From assembly GCA_910588325.1 (NCBI GenBank), contig CAJUPP010000090.1:1-11781 (forward strand): a DNA stretch of 11,781 nucleotides. The letters are read 5' to 3'. Below are positions 6,469-11,781 of this stretch, piece after piece (the first letter of the stretch is position 1; the number at the start of each line of letters is the position of its first letter). Position numbers and translations under genes: made by a program. The stretch is from an uncultured Hungatella sp. GTDB lineage: Bacteria > Bacillota > Clostridia > Lachnospirales > Lachnospiraceae. The notes under the pieces were generated by a model. The model worked only from the letters and a program-made list of their open reading frames with translations, searched no databases and was not told the DNA's origin.

Positions 6469-7188
6469 TCACTGGAATTTCCGAAGGGCAGTACCCGGAC
6501 AGTTACTCCGAATCCACTCTGTGGAGTTCTCCTTTACGGAAACTGCTCTCTCCTGAATTCCCTCTGCCAATTGGGCAAAGGTTTCATTTACCCGGTACAT
6601 GAAGGATTTTCGGTTATATTTTACTGTTTTTTCAAATGGCCAGCGAATTACTGTAGGCGTCTTGAACCCTTCCCCCAGTTCCAATACCAGAAGCGGACGG
6701 TTCATGGTAGAAGCCAGCCATCCGGTATAAATCTTCCATTGAGGCAGATAACCCTCCTCAATATAAACTTCCGCATCCATGGTATTGCCTGTCAAGGGTG
6801 CACCGCAGTGCGGACATATGTCATCCGGAATCTCACCCGGCTCCCAGATATCCTTTGTACAGGCTTTCGAACACTGCCGCCAGGTTCTGTTTCCGCAAGG
6901 CGCAGTGATTCGCCTGCTGTCTAAAGAGGACTGAAAAATCAAAGCATCCGTATTGGTGGTGACTATAAAATAATCCTTATCCTTAATCATCTGATACAGC
7001 GCCTCATATGCCTCCATAACGGTTCCCACAGACTCTCCGCCCCCATGCCACTCATGTCCAATTCCTACCAGCACGTTCTCTGCATGATCCAAACGTTCTT
7101 CCAATGAGCCGTATTCCCATACCCCTTTCACCAGAGAAGGCTCCGGGGCGGCCCGTTTTACTTTAAAATTTTTCAATAATTCTTCCAT
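6469..7188 (-). CDS. Divergent SIR2-family (sirtuin-like) protein
   Basis: Resembles the NAD-dependent deacetylase (SIR2) fold but is unusual. With the start at ATG 7188 it has 239 residues. A Rossmann-like VLVGIGHEW (40-47) stands where sirtuins have GAGIS; FIVTTNTDAL (74-83) corresponds to the TQNIDGL motif; a four-cysteine zinc site follows (Cys106, Cys110, Cys125, Cys128); and LELGEG..TPTVIRWPFE (169-186) matches the C-terminal NAD-binding strand and proline-containing segment. In sirtuins the catalytic His-Gly stands 8 residues before the first zinc cysteine; here that place is Cys98-Gly99, so the catalytic base appears to be missing. The activity may be altered or lost. The longer frame from TTG 7236 has no ribosome binding site and overlaps a probable -10 box. 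The weak site AGGGA lies 7 bases before ATG 7188. It appears to be a single-gene unit upstream of hisH. Confidence 0.65.
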   Translation of the reverse strand: MEELLKNFKVKRAAPEPSLVKGVWEYGSLEERLDHAENVLVGIGHEWHGGGESVGTVMEAYEALYQMIKDKDYFIVTTNTDALIFQSSLDSRRITAPCGNRTWRQCSKACTKDIWEPGEIPDDICPHCGAPLTGNTMDAEVYIEEGYLPQWKIYTGWLASTMNRPLLVLELGEGFKTPTVIRWPFEKTVKYNRKSFMYRVNETFAQLAEGIQERAVSVKENSTEWIRSNCPGTALRKFQ

Positions 7189-7227
7189 AAGGAAATCCCT
7201 GCTGCTGTCTGCCCTTTCTTTCTCTAA

Positions 7228-7258
7228 ACTATACAAAATATTATGATGTTGGGGTCAA
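7228..7258 (-). promoter_or_regulatory. Probable promoter of the sirtuin-like gene
   Basis: TTGACC (7258-7253) and TATAGT (7233-7228) with a 19-base spacer, which is longer than ideal. The -35 lies inside the palindrome CAAAAG/CTTTTG of the small hairpin element at 7237-7322, so that element may supply part of the promoter. Confidence 0.45.
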
Positions 7259-7322
7259 AAGGTCTTTTGCCCCCTCTGATACCGGATTGCTCCGCGCTTT
7301 GTGGCCCTGGTATCATATTATA
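7237..7322. repeat. 86-bp candidate miniature hairpin element with imperfect terminal inverted repeats
   Basis: The ends 7237-7247 and 7312-7322 are inverted copies matching at 9 of 11 positions. Inside are two further inverted repeats: GGGG-t-CAAAAG (7251-7261) against CTTTTG-c-CCCC (7264-7274), and TGATACC (7277-7283) against GGTATCA (7309-7315) around a GC-rich centre. It codes for nothing and fills the space between the divergent sirtuin-like and DUF4430 genes. The structure fits a dispersed intergenic repeat or MITE-like element, but only one copy is in the window, so mobility is unproven. Confidence 0.4.
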
Positions 7323-7325
7323 GAG

Positions 7326-7354
7326 TTGAAACTTAGAATTGACAATGGTAAAAT
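7326..7354 (+). promoter_or_regulatory. Promoter of the DUF4430/ECF-S pair
   Basis: TTGAAA (7326-7331), a 17-base spacer and TAAAAT (7349-7354). The leader to the ATG at 7402 is only about 40 bases, too short for a cobalamin or similar riboswitch. Confidence 0.7.
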
Positions 7355-7401
7355 AGCTTTGGTTTGAAAAATAAGAAAGAAATAAGAAAGAGGCAGAACA
7401 C

Positions 7402-7851
7402 ATGAACAAGAAGATGAATACAGATACAAAGAACATAAATAAGAACTGGAAAAGCTTTGCCATAGGCCTGGCAGTCTTATGTCTGGCGGCTGCAGGTCTT
7501 TTGCTTCTCTACCTGAATTTTCGTCCTGACGCCGTAAAAGGAAGTAAGACAGTCGTTTTGGATGTTATATATGAGGATTCTTCCACAGAAACCTACACCG
7601 TTCAAACCGAAGCCGAATATCTGGAACAGGCCATCTCCGACATGGAAGGGCTGACTGTCGGCGGTTCCCGCACAGAACAATTCGGTCTCATGATTCTCAA
7701 CGTCAATGGTGTGGAAGCAGATTATAATAAGAACGGTGCATTCTGGTCCATTTATCTTAATGATACTCCCTGTAATTACGGAGTCAGCCAACAGCCCATT
7801 GAAGACGGACAACACTACCAAATCATTTACACCACAGGAGATGCTTCATGA
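7402..7851 (+). CDS. Membrane-anchored DUF4430 protein
   Basis: A 149-residue protein with a basic N-terminus, one membrane segment (about residues 19-38, with no lipobox cysteine) and an extracellular domain. The domain matches DUF4430 (transcobalamin-like C-terminal fold): an opening strand TVVLDVIYED (50-59), a central FGLMILNVNG (94-103), the hallmark GAFWSIYLND (112-121) and a closing strand EDGQHYQIIYT (134-144). The family is found as a ligand-binding module, in some cases beside vitamin transporters. The start ATG is 8 bases after AGAGG. Its TGA overlaps the ATG of the next gene (ATGA), so the two products are made in step and probably work together: this one as a surface binding partner and the next as the membrane S-component. 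The ligand is unknown. Confidence 0.8.
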   Translation: MNKKMNTDTKNINKNWKSFAIGLAVLCLAAAGLLLLYLNFRPDAVKGSKTVVLDVIYEDSSTETYTVQTEAEYLEQAISDMEGLTVGGSRTEQFGLMILNVNGVEADYNKNGAFWSIYLNDTPCNYGVSQQPIEDGQHYQIIYTTGDAS

Positions 7852-8342
7852 ATCCCAACCGCCGCCTGGCCGTAGACGGACTACTTACGGCTGTTTTATT
7901 TGCCCTGCAGATAGCCCTGTCCTATCTGCCCAATATCGAACTGGTGTCACTGTGCGTCATTGTCTATACCCTGGTTTTAGAAAAACGCGTCATCCCCATC
8001 CTTCTGGCATTCTGCTTACTGGAAGGGCTGCTATATGGATTTGGTATCTGGTGGGTTTCCTACATTTATATCTGGCCCGTTCTGGCCGGATGTACCTGGC
8101 TGTTAAAAAAATTTCATGCTCCAGACTGGGGATACTGGTTCCTTTCCTGCGGCTTCGGACTGTGTTACGGCCTGCTTTGCTCCATCCCCTATCTGGCAGG
8201 CGGCTTTGGCGCCGCCTTTTCCTGGTGGGTCGCCGGAATACCTTTTGACCTTCTTCATGGAGCCGGCAATCTGGCAGTTGCTTTTGTGCTGTTTCGGCCC
8301 CTTAAGAGGGTTTTGGGTTATTGTCTCAAAAATACCCTATAG
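7848..8342 (+). CDS. ECF transporter S-component (substrate unknown)
   Basis: A 164-residue, very hydrophobic protein with about six predicted membrane helices, the size and layout of the substrate-binding S-component of energy-coupling-factor vitamin importers. Two features point to the family: the early helix with a small-residue pattern (LLTAVLFALQIAL, 12-24) that contacts the T-component, and the C-terminal signature GIPFDLLHGAGN (132-143) followed by a helix and a basic tail with PLKR. It has no ATPase or T-component gene next to it, so it would use the shared ECF module encoded elsewhere. It overlaps the DUF4430 gene by 4 bases. Because the DUF4430 domain is related to transcobalamin, a corrinoid is one possible substrate, but that is inference. 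No clear terminator follows. Confidence 0.75.
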   Translation: MNPNRRLAVDGLLTAVLFALQIALSYLPNIELVSLCVIVYTLVLEKRVIPILLAFCLLEGLLYGFGIWWVSYIYIWPVLAGCTWLLKKFHAPDWGYWFLSCGFGLCYGLLCSIPYLAGGFGAAFSWWVAGIPFDLLHGAGNLAVAFVLFRPLKRVLGYCLKNTL

Positions 8343-8420
8343 ATTCAGTTCCAGCCGCTTTCCCTCCTGTGCCGAACAGTAGGCGGCATATATGACTTCT
8401 ATTGTTTTTGCCGCAATCCC
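8337..8420 (-). pseudogene. C-terminal stub of a Gfo/Idh/MocA-family oxidoreductase
   Basis: On the minus strand an open stretch of about 27 codons ends at TAG (8339-8337). It reads like the end of a Gfo/Idh/MocA dehydrogenase: a helix AAKTIEVIYAAYCSAQ, then EGKRLELNL and stop, which is the usual Ala-Tyr-x-Ser-Ala...Gly-x-x-Val/Leu-x-Leu ending. The remaining 300 or more residues, including the NAD-binding domain, are absent, and the frame meets a stop at 8424-8426. Homology stops where the SDR fragment on the other strand begins. Its 3' end overlaps the end of the ECF S-component gene by 6 bases. Confidence 0.6.
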
Positions 8421-8737
8421 ATATTATCAATATTCTCTCTACTGCAGCTCACAGTGCCCAGGCCAAAAACGGCCCCTACTGCGCATCCAAGTATGCTGCC
8501 AATGCGCTGACAGAGACATTGATTCAGGAATGCCGGGGCAGCAATATCCGCGTTTCCTCTATCAGCCCTGGCCCGGTATCCACCAGCATATGGTCTCATA
8601 AGATTACTCCTCCTTCAGAGGAAGAACAAAAAAGGATACTCTGCCCTGAGAATATTGCAGATATTGCCAGCTTTCTTATTTCTACACCTGAAAATGTACA
8701 CATTCGCGATATTGAGGTTACTCCCTGGAAATTTTAA
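8418..8737 (+). pseudogene. 5'-truncated short-chain dehydrogenase/reductase (SDR)
   Basis: About 106 codons encode the C-terminal half of an SDR oxidoreductase. HIINILSTAA corresponds to strand 5 with the catalytic Ser region, YCASK is the catalytic YxxxK, and RVSSISPGPVST is the nucleotide-binding PG motif; a short C-terminus follows. The N-terminal Rossmann half with TGxxxGIG and NAG (roughly 130 residues) is missing. A frame open back to TTG 8402 adds only codons antisense to the oxidoreductase stub and has no ribosome binding site, so no functional protein is expected. It is followed by a strong terminator that probably belonged to the intact gene. The alternative, a functional short protein, is unlikely because the cofactor site is gone. 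Confidence 0.8.
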
Positions 8738-8744
8738 GATGGAA

Positions 8745-8779
8745 AAAACGCTTTCAGGCATAATTCCTGGAAGCGTTTT
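8745..8779 (+). terminator. Intrinsic terminator after the SDR fragment
   Basis: A 14-bp stem, AAAACGCTTTCAGG (8745-8758) with CCTGGAAGCGTTTT (8766-8779), broken only by one T-G pair; loop of 7 bases. Four Ts end the stem and CCTTT follows. The A-run on the left could also serve the opposite strand. Confidence 0.85.
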
Positions 8780-8936
8780 CCTTTGTCTGGTATAATCTAC
8801 GTAAACCTCCTCTCCCTGGCAGAAGTGTACAAAAACTTATTATAAATATTTTACCCTGGGCCCTATAAAATAGCAAGGTCCACTCCACATACAGAATATA
8901 AATTTATCTTGAACGGGCGTTTAAGAGGATGCTGTA
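8780..8936. other. Intergenic stretch without recognised features
   Basis: AT-rich sequence between the SDR terminator and the end of the ATPase/nuclease gene. I see no open frame, promoter of quality or RNA structure here, and no convincing terminator for the minus-strand gene. Confidence 0.5.
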
Positions 8937-10526
8937 TTATTGTTTGAATTTGAGAGGATTATAGCTTTCAATCACGCATTCATGCTTCTTCCGCTTTTTA
9001 TCATAGGCGATCCCAACCAGAAGAATATCTCCGGTATATCCTTCTACCCAAGCTGTATATTGCCTTTCCTTAATCTGCTCAATGGCTCCTTTCGCAGACT
9101 TATTCCACTTTAATTCCACTACCAAAGCCGGCTTATTCACATCCCGCCTGGGCAGATATACCACATCTGCGAAACCTTCGCCCGACGGCAGTTCCATAAT
9201 AGGATTCATGTAATAAGCTTTTGCGCTGTAATATGCCATCAACACCGTACAAGCAAGGGAATTCTCATCATTATATTTCAAAAGAGATGCCGTCTCGTTA
9301 TGAATAACTGCCAACGTTTCTGCCACCGCTTCCCCATCCATTTTCCAGGTATTCAAAAGTATATTCTCTGAACGGCTAAGAGCCTGGACAAGTCCATCCC
9401 AGCCTCCTGTCTTCACTGCCCGCAGAAATTCCAGTGAAACCTCCTGATTAGGAATAAAAACTTCACTATTTTTCTTGTCAAAAGTCAAATACCCCAGATG
9501 AACCAAAAGCGTAAGAATATCGTCCCTTGTCTTAAAGGTGGTCATATCATTCTGAAATGTGGATGGATCTATCTGAAAGCGCCCATTCCCCAACATTATC
9601 GAAATCGCTTCTTTAAGCCCGTCAAAGTTTCGGTCAATATATATTTTCAATGCCTCATATGTCTCGGTGCCCGTCCAGTAGCTTTGAAACTCTCCACTGT
9701 CCATCAATTCTGTAACTGCCTGGGGATTGTATATATGAAAAGATCCCAGCTGATATCCATCATACCACTTCTTTGCCTCCTCATAATCCACGCCATACTG
9801 CTGGCAAAGAATTTTTACCTCATCTTCCGTAAAACCAAAACATGCTGCGATCCGTCCCGGATTCAACATGGAAAACTCCTTGAATATATTGATTGCAGAG
9901 TGTTCGCCATATTTCTTAATTGGAAGAATCCCTGTCATATAGGCCAATTCCACATAAGAAGAGCTCTTAAAAAGCCCTCTCAAAAAGTCCAGGTAATCTT
10001 TCTGTATCTCTTTACGCTCCTTCGCCAGCCGAAATACACAATCCCATTCATCAACCACAAAAACAAATCCCTGTCCTGTGCTGACAAATAACCTTTCCAA
10101 AACAAATTTAAGCCTGTCACCGATATGGATATCTTTACATTCAGGAAATGCTTCCATCAATTCTCCAACAACCGCTTTTTCAATCTCCAAAATAAACGTA
10201 TCAAGATCACGCTCAGATTCAAGAAATTTTTGGATATCCAGCCGAATTACATTGTGTTTATTTAAATGTTCATGAAATGCCGTATCTTTTTCTGCTTTCC
10301 GTCCACGAAACAACCGAACAGAGTCACACCCCCGGCTATAGTAAGCAACAATCATATCGGCAGCCATAGACTTTCCAAACCGGCGCGGACGGCTGACACA
10401 GATAAAGCAGTCGGTCTTGTCTATCCTGCTGTTCGTATAGGTAATCAGGTCAGTTTTATCGATATAAATATCACCATTTAAAGCCTTCCGAAATGCCATA
10501 TTTCCTGGATTTACGTAAATTCCCAT
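8937..10526 (-). CDS. AAA-ATPase-like / PD-(D/E)XK nuclease family protein
   Basis: A 529-residue cytoplasmic protein of the widespread two-domain family with an N-terminal AAA-ATPase-like domain and a C-terminal PD-(D/E)XK nuclease-like domain. After the characteristic start (NPGN..F..A....IYIDKT) comes a P-loop variant RPRRFGKS (46-53), a Walker B FVFVVDEWD (154-162), a WYDGY segment (254-258) typical of the family, and at the C-terminus Asp454 in GFADVV with Glu471-Leu-Lys473 (ELKW) and a helix containing Gln484, the nuclease core. Members are common as paralogues in gut Clostridia and Bacteroidetes; their biological role is unsettled. The start is ATG at 10526, 9 bases after AAGGAAG. The longer frame to TTG 10580 lies in the -35 of its promoter. 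The gene is intact although surrounded by pseudogenes, and it stands alone. Confidence 0.9.
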   Translation of the reverse strand: MGIYVNPGNMAFRKALNGDIYIDKTDLITYTNSRIDKTDCFICVSRPRRFGKSMAADMIVAYYSRGCDSVRLFRGRKAEKDTAFHEHLNKHNVIRLDIQKFLESERDLDTFILEIEKAVVGELMEAFPECKDIHIGDRLKFVLERLFVSTGQGFVFVVDEWDCVFRLAKERKEIQKDYLDFLRGLFKSSSYVELAYMTGILPIKKYGEHSAINIFKEFSMLNPGRIAACFGFTEDEVKILCQQYGVDYEEAKKWYDGYQLGSFHIYNPQAVTELMDSGEFQSYWTGTETYEALKIYIDRNFDGLKEAISIMLGNGRFQIDPSTFQNDMTTFKTRDDILTLLVHLGYLTFDKKNSEVFIPNQEVSLEFLRAVKTGGWDGLVQALSRSENILLNTWKMDGEAVAETLAVIHNETASLLKYNDENSLACTVLMAYYSAKAYYMNPIMELPSGEGFADVVYLPRRDVNKPALVVELKWNKSAKGAIEQIKERQYTAWVEGYTGDILLVGIAYDKKRKKHECVIESYNPLKFKQ

Positions 10527-10551
10527 ACCTATGCACTTCCTTTCTATGTCT

Positions 10552-10580
10552 AGGATACGAGAATCCTTAAACAGTGTCAA
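10552..10580 (-). promoter_or_regulatory. Promoter of the ATPase/nuclease gene
   Basis: A perfect TTGACA (10580-10575), a 17-base spacer and TATCCT (10557-10552). The -35 falls in the last codons of a broken upstream reading frame, so the promoter may have been formed or joined by rearrangement. Confidence 0.75.
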
Positions 10581-10668
10581 GCAGTATTATCGGGAAATCA
10601 GCGATACCGCTTCTCGCACCTACGAATGCCCCTGCCTGTGCATAGGTCTCATATACTGTTTTTCCCAT
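10567..10668 (-). pseudogene. Remnant with glycosyltransferase-like motif
   Basis: A 33-codon open stretch between two stops. Its core ETYAQAGAFVGARSGIAD resembles the segment AFxGxRSGxxD found in some clostridial glycosyltransferase-like proteins of surface polysaccharide loci. I rely on memory of that motif, so the family call is weak. There is no ribosome binding site and the frame stops within the -35 region of the ATPase promoter, so this is a leftover fragment and not a small gene. Confidence 0.35.
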
Positions 10669-10706
10669 ATATCAGATCGGTCTCACCAGTTTTAAAAACC
10701 TGCTGT

Positions 10707-11323
10707 TTATTTTATTTCGGAAAAACAAAGCCGTACGATGCTCGTCACATATACCCCTCCAGCGCAGCAAAGCGAGACACATGCCAGCACAGCATATTTT
10801 ATTCCTCGTTTCAGAACCACCTGAAACCACTTTTTTCTGTCCCTGCATCAGCTTGTCATACACCAGAATAAGTAGTATGCCAAACAATATATGCCACAAA
10901 AGGCAATCCCCGTAAACTTTCTGTTTAAACATGTCATTACGCTTGCGGCTACCATACTGAACGATATTTTTTCATCTGTAACCTGGTTTGATTCCATATT
11001 CATAATCAATGAAATCACCGTTATATATAACATAAGGTGCAGGAATCCATCGACATAATACGTGTCTAACTGCTGAACAGCAATCGGATTCATAGAAGCT
11101 GCCGCTAAAAACTATTCCCCGTCAATATATATACACTGGCAGCGAATATCTCCGCTGCCTTGGGATATGCTTCTGTCCAAAGCGTCATTCCTTCTAAATC
11201 TGTTCCCAGAACATGAACAGCAAAGTTCCCTCCCGGAGATTCTCTTACAGACCTCCTGTAATCAGCAGTGGCATGGAAGAAAAACGTATTAACCGGATCG
11301 CCGTTTCCTGACTTATATTCCCT
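10707..11323 (-). pseudogene. Broken polytopic membrane protein gene
   Basis: One protein-like sequence can be followed across two lesions. Frame 1 (11323-11105) reads a soluble stretch with TFFFHATADYRRS and ends in a segment AAEIFAASVYILTGNSF, then stops at TAG 11107-11105. Restoring one T in the run of five at 11107-11111 joins it directly to frame 2, FLAAASMNPIAVQQLDTYYVDG, followed by membrane segments (ISLIM, FTGIAFCGIYCLAYYLFW). Frame 2 meets an in-frame TGA at 10850-10848 and goes on through another membrane-like segment (AVLACVSLCCAGGVYV) to a TAA at 10709-10707. The NPxxxxQ...YYVDG pattern resembles large membrane glycosyltransferase-like proteins, which is inference. An ATG at 11093 starts an 81-codon frame, but it has no ribosome binding site. 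Confidence 0.5.
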
Positions 11324-11364
11324 TTATTGCTTTTAACAGTTCCTCCATATTACACAACTGCCCG

Positions 11365-11781
11365 TTAAAAAACAACGGAAACAATACAAGAAGGTTTTTT
11401 ATGTAATATATCTGGATCTTGTCAAACAAAATCATCATAGGAATATGCTCCTCTATGCCTTAGATAGCTGTCTGTAAACTGTGAACCTATATAATCCGAC
11501 ATATTTGTCGAAAATGAATCTCTATATACATATATTCTTCTTGGATCAGCATTCTCTGCATGATAGATTAATCATTATCTGTATTCTTTAAAAAAGCCGT
11601 AAGATTCAGCATGGTTGCCAGATCTCCTGCAGTATTGTCTCCTGAAACTATGGTTATTTTATCGCTTGAAATATCTGGCATTTCAATTCCTAACTCTGAT
11701 AAAAGTACTACGCACTGGAAAAAAATATGGCAAAGTTCCCCGGAAAATCTTTTCGTGTTTTCGTAACAGCATTTGACAAAA
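11365..11781 (-). pseudogene. Broken DHHW/SGNH-type protein gene, continues past the right edge
   Basis: Frame A (11781-11568, 70 codons, open to the edge) contains LLSELGIEMPDIS and SGDLA-like AGDLATMLNLTAFL, typical of the region after the DHHW motif in DHHW/AlgX-like proteins that pair with MBOAT O-acetyltransferases. It stops at TAA 11570-11568. Frame C begins at 11571 and reads ADPRRIYVYRDSFSTNMSDY, matching the later strand with the catalytic-type Asp-Ser of SGNH folds, then hits TGA 11424-11422 and continues with a PDIL segment to 11365. About 50 residues expected between the two parts seem to be missing, so a small deletion and a frameshift are likely. With the neighbouring remnants it suggests a decayed cell-surface polysaccharide modification locus. 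The true 5' end is outside the window. Confidence 0.55.

Noticed and set aside
7355..7401. Search for a cobalamin or other riboswitch before the DUF4430 gene
   Set aside because: The leader is only about 40 bases and shows no conserved riboswitch elements.
9498..10091. Long plus-strand open frame (197 codons) opposite the ATPase/nuclease gene
   Set aside because: It lies wholly antisense to a gene with clear domains, has no ribosome binding site and its translation resembles no protein family.
10848..10850. In-frame TGA as a selenocysteine codon in the membrane protein
   Set aside because: A frameshift lies just upstream in the same gene and I saw no obvious bacterial SECIS-like hairpin directly after it; gene decay is simpler.
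10672..10932. 86-codon minus-strand frame with a hydrophobic N-terminus
   Set aside because: It overlaps the membrane protein pseudogene in a different frame, has no ribosome binding site and a low-quality translation after the first 25 residues.
11313..11438. 41-codon minus-strand frame with a hydrophobic stretch between the DHHW and membrane protein remnants
   Set aside because: It overlaps the DHHW remnant in another frame, has no ribosome binding site and matches nothing I recognise; it may hold a few codons of a broken gene start, but not a real small gene.

Overview
The window looks like a chromosomal segment of a low-to-mid GC Gram-positive bacterium of class Clostridia, probably a Lachnospiraceae-type gut anaerobe. 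The reasons are strong AGGAGG-type ribosome binding sites, sigma-A promoters with extended -10 boxes, and the set of families present: a PH-domain protein beside a class I DAHP synthase, a DUF4430/ECF-S pair, a SIR2-like protein with a cysteine cluster, and an AAA-ATPase/PD-(D/E)XK protein. No rRNA, tRNA, CRISPR array or complete insertion sequence was seen.

Layout from left to right. (1) 65-1159, minus strand: an UlaG-like metallo-beta-lactamase-fold hydrolase followed by a small membrane protein with a zinc ribbon. (2) 1296-2773, plus strand: a PH-domain protein and a DAHP synthase (first step of the shikimate pathway), driven by a promoter back-to-back with that of block 1 and closed by a hairpin terminator whose loop is the stop codon. 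(3) 2951-3196, plus: a small HPr-like protein that has lost the phosphorylatable histidine and carries Asp where HPr has the regulatory Ser46. (4) 3263-6340, minus: hisH, hisF, ung and uppP, a probable operon combining late histidine biosynthesis, uracil-DNA repair and undecaprenyl-phosphate recycling. (5) 6469-7188, minus: a divergent sirtuin-like protein. (6) 7402-8342, plus: a membrane-anchored DUF4430 protein translationally coupled (ATGA overlap) to an ECF transporter S-component, probably a micronutrient uptake pair.

The right third is a decayed accessory region. At about 8418 the C-terminal stub of a Gfo/Idh/MocA oxidoreductase (minus) abuts the C-terminal half of a short-chain dehydrogenase (plus), which fits one deletion that removed the 5' halves of a divergent gene pair. 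An intact AAA-ATPase/PD-(D/E)XK gene (8937-10526, minus) follows. Beyond its promoter lie fragments of at least three minus-strand genes broken by frameshifts and in-frame stops: a short stub with a glycosyltransferase-like motif, a polytopic membrane protein, and a DHHW/SGNH-type protein that runs off the right edge. The types suggest a lost cell-surface polysaccharide locus.

For five genes (MBL hydrolase, uppP, hisH, sirtuin-like, ATPase/nuclease) and less certainly ung, the longest open frame begins too early. In four of them the apparent start lies inside a promoter element. Shorter starts placed by ribosome binding sites are given here. I found no convincingly new multi-gene system. The most interesting items are the HPr-like protein, the His-less sirtuin-like protein, the DUF4430/ECF-S pair, an 86-bp hairpin element at 7237-7322, and the deletion scar at 8418.
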